From VRUE01 sp040901495 (GTDB lineage Bacteria; Actinomycetota; Thermoleophilia; Solirubrobacterales; 70-9), in NCBI GenBank assembly GCA_040901495.1, contig JBBDYO010000081.1, positions 1-10,268 on the forward strand: a stretch of DNA of 10,268 nt. The letters run 5' to 3'. Under the pieces are notes generated by a model. It worked only from the letters and a program-made list of their open reading frames with translations. It was not told where the DNA came from and did not search any database. Position 1 is the stretch's first letter. Every line of letters starts with the position of its first letter. A program made the position numbers and the translations under genes. Shown piece by piece: positions 1 through 6,290 of this stretch.

Positions 1-109
1 CGACCCTCCGTCGCCGAAAAAGTACAAGACGTTTCGAGGGGCACCCACCCCCTCCCGACACACGCTCCGGAGGACGAGCGGGTGATCGGGGTCGCGGTTG
101 TCGTGTTGC
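1..109. other. Window edge, no gene assigned
   Basis: No complete gene can be placed here. On the plus strand, one frame is open from the left edge to a TGA at 83-85 and would encode about 27 residues rich in Pro, Lys and Arg. That is compatible with the tail of a gene lying outside the window but too short to identify. An inverted repeat, GAGGGG at 36-41 and CCCCTC at 49-54, could form a small hairpin downstream of the esterase gene on the minus strand. The nearest T-run on that strand lies about 14 bases further on, so it is a poor intrinsic terminator. Confidence 0.3.
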
Positions 110-979
110 TTAGGGGCAGTGGGCTAGGGAGTTGGCGTAGAAGCGTTGGTAGGTGGGCCAGTGGCTGTCCCAGTAACTGCCCTCGTGGCCGCCCGGCCAT
201 GTGTGGGCGGTGAGGTCGGTGTCGCCGGCGCGCAGGGCGTCGACGAAGCCTTCGTTGTAGACGCGGAAGGGGTCTTCGCGGCCGTAGTCGTTCCAGACCC
301 TGGCGTCGCCGAAGGCGTTGGGATCGCTCTGGACCATCTCTATGACGTCGTTGCGCTCGAAGTCGGCGGCGCTGTCGAAGGCGCCCGGCGCGGTTTCGGA
401 GCCGTCGAACCAGAGGGCGGCGGAGTGCCCTCCCACCGCGCAGAAGCGGCCGGGATGATGAAGCGCGATGGAATAGGCGCCGAAGCCGCCCATCGAGATG
501 CCGCCGATTGCCAGGTGCCGCGGGTCGATGCCGAAGCGGTCCATCACACGGGGGATCACCTCGCGCATCACGTACCTGTCCCAGGCGCCTTCGCGCCGGT
601 TATGCCAGTAGCCATGGTCGCCCCCGTCTGGGAACGCGACGACCGGCTGCCGTCTCCGCAGGCGCGGCAGGTCCCTCAGCGTCATGTCGTTGAAGGACCC
701 CTCGTCACCACCGCGGCCGTGCAGGAAGACCAGCAGCGAGCGCTCCCCGCGCGGCCCCGCCCGCGGCGGCACGATCACGTTGACGCCGAGGTCCTCGTCG
801 ACTGCGCGGCTGTGGATCGTCAGCTGAATGAGGCGGGAGCCGTGCAGATCAGCCGGCGCGAAGACCGTCGCGGTGCTGACCAGATACACGATCACCACTG
901 CCGCGAGGCCAAGGATTCCTACGGCGACGCGGCGCCGTCGGTTGATCTGTCCCCGCGTGGGCCGCCTCGGCGCACTCAC
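110..979 (-). CDS. Membrane-anchored esterase, alpha/beta-hydrolase fold
   Basis: A 289-aa protein of the esterase D / putative esterase type (PF00756-like), predicted to act outside the membrane on an unknown ester substrate. A basic stretch of four Arg (about residues 14-17) is followed by one hydrophobic helix (18-40), with no signal-peptidase site I can name, so it looks like an N-terminal anchor. The catalytic parts are visible: HGRGG (87-91) as oxyanion-hole loop, GISMGG (160-165) with nucleophile Ser162, a likely acid Asp236 in REDPF, and His265 in PGGHEG. The GTG at 979 is chosen because TAGCGT lies exactly 7 nt upstream on the minus strand and the protein then begins just before the basic/TM segment. 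A GTG at 988 is the alternative. The frame stays open to 1183, but that extension would run through the start of the divergent oxidase gene. The fold is confident; the substrate is unknown. Confidence 0.85.
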   Translation of the reverse strand: MSAPRRPTRGQINRRRRVAVGILGLAAVVIVYLVSTATVFAPADLHGSRLIQLTIHSRAVDEDLGVNVIVPPRAGPRGERSLLVFLHGRGGDEGSFNDMTLRDLPRLRRRQPVVAFPDGGDHGYWHNRREGAWDRYVMREVIPRVMDRFGIDPRHLAIGGISMGGFGAYSIALHHPGRFCAVGGHSAALWFDGSETAPGAFDSAADFERNDVIEMVQSDPNAFGDARVWNDYGREDPFRVYNEGFVDALRAGDTDLTAHTWPGGHEGSYWDSHWPTYQRFYANSLAHCP

Positions 980-986
980 GGCCAAC

Positions 987-992
987 ACGCTA
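987..992 (-). promoter_or_regulatory. -10 box of the esterase gene (leaderless)
   Basis: TAGCGT on the minus strand, followed by 7 nt (GTTGGCC) and the GTG start at 979. TAnnnT at this distance is the usual sign of a leaderless transcript in actinobacteria. No TTGACA-like -35 is visible. It lies only 4 bp from the -10 box of the divergent oxidase gene. Confidence 0.5.
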
Positions 993-996
993 CCGC

Positions 997-1002
997 TAGG
1001 GT
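997..1002 (+). promoter_or_regulatory. -10 box of the hydroxyacid oxidase gene
   Basis: TAGGGT, followed by 10 nt and the ATG at 1013, which would give a 5' leader of only a few bases. No Shine-Dalgarno sequence fits in the gap. It lies back to back with the esterase -10 box (987-992) with 4 bp between them. Confidence 0.45.
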
Positions 1003-1012
1003 CGCGCGAATC

Positions 1013-2101
1013 ATGAGCGAGGATCTGATCAACGTCGCCGACTTCGAGCGAGCGGCATCCGAGAAGCTCGATGCCGGTGTGCTCGGCTACTTCGCCGGTG
1101 GGGCCGGGGACGAGGTGACGCTGGGGGAGAACGTCTCCGCTTGGGGGCGATGGCGGTTGCGGCCGCGGATGCTGGCCGGACATGCCGAGTGGCGGACGGG
1201 TGCGGAGGTGCTCGGCGCGGAGCTGTCGATGCCGATTCTGGTCGCACCGGTGGCCTACCAGCGGCTGGTCGACGACGAAGGCGAGGTTGGGATGGCGAGG
1301 GCGGCCGCGGACGCGGGCACCGTGATGTGCCTCTCGACCCTGGCGACGGCGCGGCCCAGCGAGGTCGCCGCCAGCGTCCCCGAGGGGCGCCGCTGGTTCC
1401 AGCTCTACTGCTTCAGGGACGAGGCGGTGACGCGGGCGCTGATGGACGAGGCGACAGCGGCCGGGTTCGAGGCGCTCGTCGTCACCGTCGACGCGCCACG
1501 GGGCGGCAACCGCGAGCGGGACCAGCGCACCGGCTTCAAGATCCCGGAGGGGCTCGGGGTCCCCAGCGTCGAAGCGGCCCTCGGCTCGGAACGGGCGGTG
1601 ACGATCGAGGAGACGTTCGGCCTGATGCAGCCGGCGCTGAGCTGGTCCTACTTAGAGGATCTGGCCTCGGAGTCCAGCCTGCCGATTCTCGTCAAGGGGG
1701 TGCTGACCGCGGAGGACGCGGCGCTTGCCATCGAGCATGGTGCTGCGGGAATCGTCGTCTCTAACCACGGAGGCCGCCAGCTCGACTGCGTGCAGGCGAC
1801 GGGGGACGTCCTGCCGGCCGCGGTGGACGCCGTAGAAGGGCGCGGGGCCGTGCTGGTCGACGGCGGCATTCGGCGGGGGACCGACGTGGCGATCGCACTG
1901 GCGCTTGGCGCCGACGCGGTGCTGGTCGGGCGACCCGCCCTCTGGGGCCTCGCGGTCGGCGGCACTGAGGGAGTGCGACGGGTGCTGGAGCTGCTCCGCG
2001 ACGAGCTGGAGCTGACGCTTGCCCTCTGCGGCTGCGCTTCCCCGGCCGAGCTCAGCCGCGCCCATGTGCAACGGGCGCTGGCGCCCATATATTCGCCGTA
2101 A
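1013..2101 (+). CDS. FMN-dependent L-2-hydroxyacid oxidase/dehydrogenase
   Basis: A 362-aa TIM-barrel flavoprotein of the glycolate oxidase / L-lactate dehydrogenase family, which oxidises an L-2-hydroxyacid to the 2-oxoacid on FMN. The length is normal for the family. The active-site set is complete: Tyr26 in YFAGGAGDE, Tyr132 in QLY, Arg168 in the NRERD segment, Lys228 in ILVKG, catalytic His252 and Arg255 in SNHGGRQLD, Asp283 and Arg287 in VDGGIRRG, and Arg307 in VGR. The usual LGRRE motif reads GGNRE, a mild variation. The frame is open far upstream (to 146), but that part is the antisense of the esterase gene; homology begins at the ATG at 1013, which has a -10 box 10 nt before it. Lactate, glycolate or another hydroxyacid cannot be told apart here. 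The TAA stop shares one base with the ATG of transporter 1 (TAATG). Confidence 0.9.
   Translation: MSEDLINVADFERAASEKLDAGVLGYFAGGAGDEVTLGENVSAWGRWRLRPRMLAGHAEWRTGAEVLGAELSMPILVAPVAYQRLVDDEGEVGMARAAADAGTVMCLSTLATARPSEVAASVPEGRRWFQLYCFRDEAVTRALMDEATAAGFEALVVTVDAPRGGNRERDQRTGFKIPEGLGVPSVEAALGSERAVTIEETFGLMQPALSWSYLEDLASESSLPILVKGVLTAEDAALAIEHGAAGIVVSNHGGRQLDCVQATGDVLPAAVDAVEGRGAVLVDGGIRRGTDVAIALALGADAVLVGRPALWGLAVGGTEGVRRVLELLRDELELTLALCGCASPAELSRAHVQRALAPIYSP
2088..2093 (+). promoter_or_regulatory. Internal -10 box for transporter 1
   Basis: TATATT lies inside the last codons of the oxidase gene, exactly 7 nt before the ATG at 2101. It would let transporter 1 be made from its own leaderless mRNA as well as by read-through. 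No Shine-Dalgarno sequence precedes this ATG, which supports a leaderless or coupled start. Confidence 0.45.
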
Positions 2102-3999
2102 TGGCCGAGCGGCACCCACGCGAGGAGACGCTTCGCCGTGTCCACGGGACCTCGGCGCTGTTCTCGACCGCCTACGGAAACGTCGGCTCGACGCCGTATT
2201 ACGCACTCGGCGTTACCGCTGCCTTTGCGCTCGGCCTGACCCCGCTTGCCTTCCTCGTCGCGGGGATCATCTTCGTCTGTACGGCTGCCACCTATATCGA
2301 GGCGACGGTCATGTATCCGGAGGCGGGTGGCTCTTCGAGCTTCGCGCGGCGTGGCTTCAACGAGCTGGTCAGCTTCTTCGCCGCATGGGGCCAGATGCTC
2401 AACTACGTGATCACGGTCGCGATCTCGGCATTCTTCGTGCCCCACTATCTGGCGGTCTTCTGGGAGCCGCTGGGGCATGGACCGGGGGATGTAATCGCTG
2501 GGATTGTGCTGATCGTGCTGCTGGCTGCACTCAACGTCAAAGGTACGCAGGAGTCGGCGCGCCTCAATCTTGTCCTCGCTGTCGGGGACTTGCTGACGCA
2601 GGTGGTGCTGGTCGCGATCGGCGCGGCGCTGGTGCTGAGCCCTGAGATCCTGATTGACAACGTCGAGTTCGGCGTGGCTCCCACCTGGAGCAACTTCGCG
2701 CTGGGGATTGCGGTGGGGATGATCGCCTACACCGGGATCGAGACGATCTCCAACATGGCGGAGGAGGCGCGAGACGCCAAACACACTGTGCCCCGGGGCA
2801 CAGGGCTAACCGTCCTGGCGGTGCTGGGCATCTACTCGCTCTTGCCGATCATTGCCCTATCGGCTATGCCGGTTACCCAGGACGCTACCGGTGCCTATAC
2901 GACGCAGCTCGGTACCACCTATGCGGACGACCCGGTGCTGGGCATAGTCGAGAACTTCGGGCTTTCCGGCGCACTGACCGAGATTCTGCGCTTCTACGTC
3001 GGCGTGCTTGCCGCAGTGATCCTGATCATCGCCACAAATGCTGGTCTGATCGGCCTCTCGCGACTGACTTTCTCGATGGGCCAGTACCGCCAGCTTCCCG
3101 AGAAGCTACGACAGGTCCACCCCCGTTTCGGGACCCCCTACATAGCAATCGCCATCTTCTCCGTGATCGCCGTCGTCACCATTCTGCCCGGGGAGACCGA
3201 GCTGCTGGCGACGATGTACTCGTTCGGCGCGATGCTCTCGTTCACAGTTGCCCATGTCTCTGTCCTCCAGTTACGGCGCCGTTTTCCCGATCGCGAGCGG
3301 CCATGGATGCCCCCAGCCAATTTTCGTTGGCGAGGGACCCTGCTGCCGCTGAGTGCCGTCGTTGGCGGGCTCGGGACCTTTGCCGCCTGGGTCGTCGTGA
3401 TGGCCTTGAACACCCGCACTCTCCTGATCGGCTCTGCATGGATGTTGATCGGGCTGGCGGTCTACATGCTCTACCGTCGCAGCCAGGGGCTGGGCTTGCG
3501 GCAGACGGTCAAGGTGGTGATGCCGGAGCCCCTTGGGGTGGAGGAGATCGAGTACCGCAGCGTCCTGGTCGCCTTCGAGGACGGCGAGCCGTTCTCAGAG
3601 GAGATGGTCGCCACCGCCGTCAAGCTTGCCTCGAAACGGCGCCGCGGCATCCACATCCACTCGATGCTTACGGTGCCCACGAACCTGTCGCTGGACGCCG
3701 AGCTGCGCGAGAAGGAAGCGGAGGCGCAGAGCAAGATCGAGCAGGCGAAGCTGATCGGCGGGCAGCGGGTGACCGGGCACGTCGACCGGGTGCGCCCCGA
3801 CCAGGCGGGGTACACGATCGCCGAGGAGGCGAAGATGATCAACGCGGCCGCGGTCGTGATCAGGCTGCGCTACCGCAATGGGGCGCCGCTCTACGACAAG
3901 ACCCTGCAGACGGTGCTCGGCGAGCGCCCCTGCAGGGTGATCGTCGTTTCCGACCGCAACGCTCATCAGCCCCCCGATACCGCTCCCACGCATGCCTAG
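2101..3999 (+). CDS. APC-superfamily transporter with C-terminal USP-like domain (transporter 1)
   Basis: A 632-aa protein: about twelve membrane helices (roughly 18-460) followed by a cytosolic domain resembling universal stress protein (about 484-617). This is the architecture of KimA (K+/H+ symporter) and of the mycobacterial Rv2690c type. The broken first helix reads YGNVGST (25-31). A family block GGSSSFARRGFNEL lies at 76-89. Helix 6 carries the classic AYTGIETISNMAEEARD (209-225). Compared with KimA as I recall it, Tyr25, Thr105, Ser109 and Thr211 match potassium-site residues, whereas the acidic Asp36 position is Ser18. The USP-like domain lacks the Gly-rich ATP loop of classical UspA but ends normally (RPCRVIVV). 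Potassium is the favoured substrate because RCK proteins follow; an amino acid remains possible. Confidence 0.85.
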   Translation: MAERHPREETLRRVHGTSALFSTAYGNVGSTPYYALGVTAAFALGLTPLAFLVAGIIFVCTAATYIEATVMYPEAGGSSSFARRGFNELVSFFAAWGQMLNYVITVAISAFFVPHYLAVFWEPLGHGPGDVIAGIVLIVLLAALNVKGTQESARLNLVLAVGDLLTQVVLVAIGAALVLSPEILIDNVEFGVAPTWSNFALGIAVGMIAYTGIETISNMAEEARDAKHTVPRGTGLTVLAVLGIYSLLPIIALSAMPVTQDATGAYTTQLGTTYADDPVLGIVENFGLSGALTEILRFYVGVLAAVILIIATNAGLIGLSRLTFSMGQYRQLPEKLRQVHPRFGTPYIAIAIFSVIAVVTILPGETELLATMYSFGAMLSFTVAHVSVLQLRRRFPDRERPWMPPANFRWRGTLLPLSAVVGGLGTFAAWVVVMALNTRTLLIGSAWMLIGLAVYMLYRRSQGLGLRQTVKVVMPEPLGVEEIEYRSVLVAFEDGEPFSEEMVATAVKLASKRRRGIHIHSMLTVPTNLSLDAELREKEAEAQSKIEQAKLIGGQRVTGHVDRVRPDQAGYTIAEEAKMINAAAVVIRLRYRNGAPLYDKTLQTVLGERPCRVIVVSDRNAHQPPDTAPTHA

Positions 4000-4002
4000 A
4001 AT
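3997..4002 (+). promoter_or_regulatory. -10 box overlapping the transporter 1 stop
   Basis: TAGAAT, whose first three bases are the TAG stop codon of transporter 1. Seven nt later is the ATG of a 6-codon ORF (4010), which leads into the 64-aa membrane protein. No -35 is visible. The match to TAnnnT plus 7 nt is exact. Confidence 0.5.
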
Positions 4003-4009
4003 CGGCTCA

Positions 4010-4030
4010 ATGAGCGCGAGGCCTTCCTGA
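4010..4030 (+). CDS. Six-residue upstream ORF (MSARPS)
   Basis: Starts 7 nt after a TAGAAT -10 box, so it would be the first codon of a leaderless mRNA. Its TGA (4028-4030) shares one base with the ATG at 4030 (TGATG). A ribosome entering without a leader would end exactly on the next start, where a GAGG Shine-Dalgarno at 4018-4021 lies inside this short ORF. It may serve translational coupling and not make a useful peptide. It could also be chance. Confidence 0.35.
   Translation: MSARPS
4018..4021 (+). promoter_or_regulatory. Ribosome binding site for the 64-aa protein
   Basis: GAGG with 8 nt before the ATG at 4030. It is one of few convincing Shine-Dalgarno sequences in the window and supports the choice of 4030 as a real start. 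Confidence 0.5.
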
Positions 4031-4224
4031 TGGCAGTTCCTGAGCGGGTCTATCGAGGCTCGGTCCGCGCCTTCTCATTTGTCCTCCTCGTCCTTGGCGC
4101 GGCGATCCTCGTCAGCACGCTTATGGGTGGTGGCGGGCCGACCTCGGTGGGGGTCTTCCTTGGCGTCGCGTTCATCGCCGTCGGTGCCGGCCGGCTCTGG
4201 ATTTCGGCGCGGATGAGCCCGTGA
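4030..4224 (+). CDS. Small two-helix membrane protein, 64 aa, function unknown
   Basis: I do not recognise a named family. The protein has a short basic N-terminus, a first hydrophobic helix at about 14-32, a glycine turn (GGGG at 33-36) and a second helix at about 39-59 with GVAFIAVGAG, ending in a short basic tail. This is a helical hairpin with both ends probably in the cytosol. It has a good ribosome binding site and codon use like its neighbours. It lies between two large APC+USP transporters, 30 bases after the first and 67 before the second. By position it could be a small accessory or stabilising subunit of one or both, in the way small proteins assist other ion pumps, but nothing in the sequence proves this. 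Confidence 0.65.
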   Translation: MAVPERVYRGSVRAFSFVLLVLGAAILVSTLMGGGGPTSVGVFLGVAFIAVGAGRLWISARMSP

Positions 4225-4280
4225 GCGCTCCGATCGGCACGGTGGCAGCCGGTTGTTCGAGTCCGTGTGGATCGGAACGC
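4225..4280 (+). promoter_or_regulatory. Long stem-loop ahead of transporter 2
   Basis: Arms GCGCTCCGATCGGCACGG (4225-4242) and CCGTGTGGATCGGAACGC (4263-4280) pair at 16 of 18 positions: 15 Watson-Crick, one G-U, with single mismatches at 4228/4277 and 4236/4269. The loop is 20 nt (4243-4262). It begins on the base after the stop of the 64-aa gene and ends 11 nt before the ATG of transporter 2, so it fills almost the whole intergenic gap. There is no T-run after it, so it is not an ordinary intrinsic terminator. It is probably a cis-acting RNA structure (leader control, processing site or mRNA stabiliser) or a DNA-level operator. Confidence 0.65.
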
Positions 4281-4291
4281 GAGCCCCTGGT

Positions 4292-6271
4292 ATGAGCCCC
4301 CCGGAGCAATCCCGGCTGCAGCAAGGACTGGAGCGCGGGCTGGGCGTGCCGGGCCTCTTCGTCGCCGTCTACTCGGCGGTCGGGTTCTCGATCTACTTCT
4401 CCCTGGGGGTGGTCGCCGACCGCGGCCTCGGCCTGACCCCGCTGATCTTCCTCGCCGCCGGCCTACTCTTCGTCCTCGCGACGCTGAGCTACGTCGAGGG
4501 CGGCTCGATGTTCCGGGAACGCGGCGGCTCATCCAGCTTCGCCCGCCACGCCTTTAACGAGCTGATCGCCTTCATCGCCGGCTGGGCGATCCTGATCGAC
4601 TATCTGATCGTCGCCGCCCTCGCGGCGATCTCGGTGCCGCACTACCTGGAGCCGGTCTCATCGGACCTGGCGCGGCCGGGCTGGGAGATCGGGGTCGCCG
4701 CCGCGGTGATCGTCGCGGCCTGCGTCCTCAACGTCCTCAACGTGACCGGCCGCGGCCGGGAGCGGACACTCTCCGTCCTCGCGCTCGCCGACATCGCCCT
4801 TCAGCTCGCGGTGATCGCGGTCGGCATCTTCGTCGTCCTCCACCCGGATCGGCTTACGGAGGAGCTCGTCCTCTTCACCGATCCGAGCCTTCCGGATGTC
4901 GCCTACGCGGCGGTCGTCGCGATGCTCGCCTACGCCGGGATCGAGGCGGCCTCCGACCTGGCCCCCGACATCAACGTCAGGCCCCGCGACCTGAAGCGGA
5001 TCGTCTCGGTGGGGGCGGTGGCGGTGCCGCTGGTCTACGCGGGAATGGCGGCAATCGCGCTGATGGCCGTCCCGGTGATGACCGGGCCCGATGGCCCGCA
5101 GACGGCGCTCGGCAACGAGTTCGTCGAGGCGCCGGTGCTCGGCGTCGTGTCGGCCTTTCAGCCGACCTGGGTGGGGGACTCGATGCGCTGGATCGTCGCG
5201 CTGGTGGCCACGCCGGTGCTGTTCTGGGCGGCGACCACTTCGATGCTCGGGGTCTCCCGCCATATCTACACGCTGGCGATCAACCGCCAGATCCCCAGCT
5301 GGCTCGGGAAGCTCAACGCGCGTCACGCGACGCCCCATGTGGCGATTGCGATCTCCGGCCTGATCGCGATCGGCCTGGCTTTGCCCACCGACGTGAAGCT
5401 GCTCGCCGGCATCTACGCGTTCGGCGCCACCCTGGCGATCACGATCGCCCACCTCTCGATCCTGCGCCTCAGGGTCAAGGACCCCGATCGCCCCCGTCCC
5501 TTCCGCGTTCCCTGGGACGTTGGGTGGCGCGGCACCCGCCTGCCCGTCCCGGCGATTCTCGCGGCGCTCCTCACGGGCCTCGCCTTTCTCAGCGTCCTCG
5601 CCTACCACGAGACGGCCCGCTGGGTCGGTGGCGGCTGGATGGCGTTTGGCCTGCTCTCCTACGTCGTCTACCGGAAGTTCGTCGAGGGGACGTCGCTGAC
5701 GCAGCGGGTCTCGGTCACCGAGAAGGCGCTCACCAAGCAGGTGCGCGAAGTCGAGTACCGCAACATCCTCGTGCCCGTCTTCGGCACCGAGCTCGACGAC
5801 GACATCATCGCGACCGCCGGGCGCTTGGCTGCAGCAGAAGACGACGCCAAGACCGATGGCACCAGGCTCGATGTGGTCTATGTGATCGAGGTCCCGCTGA
5901 CGATGCCGCTCGACGCCGAGCTGCCGCCCGAGTGGGAGAGAGAGGCCGAGCGCGCCACCTGCCGTGCCCGGGAAGTCGGCGAGGAGTACGCGGACGTGAC
6001 GGTCACCACGGAGGTGCTGCGAGCGCGCGACGTCGGCGCCGGGATCGTCGAGGCGGCAAGGCGGAGCGACGCCGAGGCGATCGTCGTCGGCGCCGAGCCG
6101 CCGACCAAGATCAGGGGAGGCGCAACCCTGGGTGGGATCGGGGCCGCTAGGCCCCCCGAGATCGGGGCGGCGACCGAGTACGTGCTGAAGAAGGCGCCCT
6201 GCCGCGTCCTCCTCACCGCTCCTCCCGAAGCGCCCCTCGAGTCGGCGGCCGAGCCATCTCCTGCCGACTAG
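4292..6271 (+). CDS. APC-superfamily transporter with C-terminal USP-like domain (transporter 2)
   Basis: A 659-aa paralogue of transporter 1: about twelve membrane helices (roughly 20-460) and a USP-like cytosolic domain (about 486-643) that ends APCRVLL. The block GGSSSFARHAFNEL (78-91) is shared almost exactly. The substrate region differs: helix 1 reads YSAVGFS (27-33) in place of YGNVGST, the Thr/Ser pair of helix 3 is Val107 and Ala111, and helix 6 reads AYAGIEAASDLAPD, with Ala215 for Thr and no AEE motif. Its substrate may therefore differ, or it may act as a partner or sensor. The ATG at 4292 is chosen because the N-terminus then matches transporter 1 in length up to helix 1 and because a strong stem-loop occupies the space upstream. 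TTG 4253 or GTG 4265 would place that structure inside the gene. No clear ribosome binding site is visible. Confidence 0.85.
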   Translation: MSPPEQSRLQQGLERGLGVPGLFVAVYSAVGFSIYFSLGVVADRGLGLTPLIFLAAGLLFVLATLSYVEGGSMFRERGGSSSFARHAFNELIAFIAGWAILIDYLIVAALAAISVPHYLEPVSSDLARPGWEIGVAAAVIVAACVLNVLNVTGRGRERTLSVLALADIALQLAVIAVGIFVVLHPDRLTEELVLFTDPSLPDVAYAAVVAMLAYAGIEAASDLAPDINVRPRDLKRIVSVGAVAVPLVYAGMAAIALMAVPVMTGPDGPQTALGNEFVEAPVLGVVSAFQPTWVGDSMRWIVALVATPVLFWAATTSMLGVSRHIYTLAINRQIPSWLGKLNARHATPHVAIAISGLIAIGLALPTDVKLLAGIYAFGATLAITIAHLSILRLRVKDPDRPRPFRVPWDVGWRGTRLPVPAILAALLTGLAFLSVLAYHETARWVGGGWMAFGLLSYVVYRKFVEGTSLTQRVSVTEKALTKQVREVEYRNILVPVFGTELDDDIIATAGRLAAAEDDAKTDGTRLDVVYVIEVPLTMPLDAELPPEWEREAERATCRAREVGEEYADVTVTTEVLRARDVGAGIVEAARRSDAEAIVVGAEPPTKIRGGATLGGIGAARPPEIGAATEYVLKKAPCRVLLTAPPEAPLESAAEPSPAD

Positions 6272-6274
6272 TAT
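6269..6274 (+). promoter_or_regulatory. -10 box of the TrkA operon, overlapping the transporter 2 stop
   Basis: TAGTAT, whose TAG is the stop codon of transporter 2. Exactly 7 nt later is a GTG (6282) that opens a 12-codon ORF leading into the first trkA gene. No -35 is evident. It is embedded in a palindrome (6270-6290). Confidence 0.5.
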
Positions 6275-6290
6275 CCACCGCGTGGGTACT
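6270..6290. promoter_or_regulatory. Operator-like palindrome over -10 and +1
   Basis: Arms AGTATCCAC (6270-6278) and GTGGGTACT (6282-6290) are inverted repeats matching at 8 of 9 positions around a CGC centre. The site covers most of the -10 box and the predicted transcription start, the classic place for a repressor. Only the right arm would be in mRNA from this promoter, so it is better read as a DNA-binding site than an RNA hairpin, except in read-through transcripts from transporter 2. Confidence 0.45.

Noticed and set aside
36..54. Intrinsic terminator for the esterase gene
   Set aside because: The 6-bp hairpin is followed by a T-run only after about 14 bases; too far for an ordinary intrinsic terminator.
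146..1012. Long upstream extension of the hydroxyacid oxidase frame
   Set aside because: The frame is open but runs antisense through the esterase gene; its translation has no family features, while homology to the oxidase family begins at the ATG at 1013.
1648..2784. Large minus-strand open frame opposite the oxidase and transporter 1
   Set aside because: Arg/Ser/Pro/Ala-rich translation without motifs, antisense to two well-supported genes; typical shadow frame in high-G+C DNA.
4251..4265. tRNA T-arm or attachment-site look-alike (GTTCGAGTCC)
   Set aside because: The flanking five-base stems do not pair around TTCGAGT, and no acceptor stem or anticodon arm can be built; it is the loop of the larger inverted repeat.
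4253..4291. Earlier TTG/GTG starts for transporter 2
   Set aside because: They would place the stem-loop inside the coding region and add residues with no counterpart in transporter 1; ATG 4292 gives matching N-termini.
4225..4291. c-di-AMP (ydaO) riboswitch, which controls KimA in Bacillus
   Set aside because: The gap is only 67 nt and folds as one simple hairpin; the ydaO class is longer and multi-helical.
4658..5608. 316-codon minus-strand open frame opposite transporter 2
   Set aside because: Composition dominated by Arg, Asp, Gly and His without membrane or domain features; it mirrors codons of a clear APC transporter.
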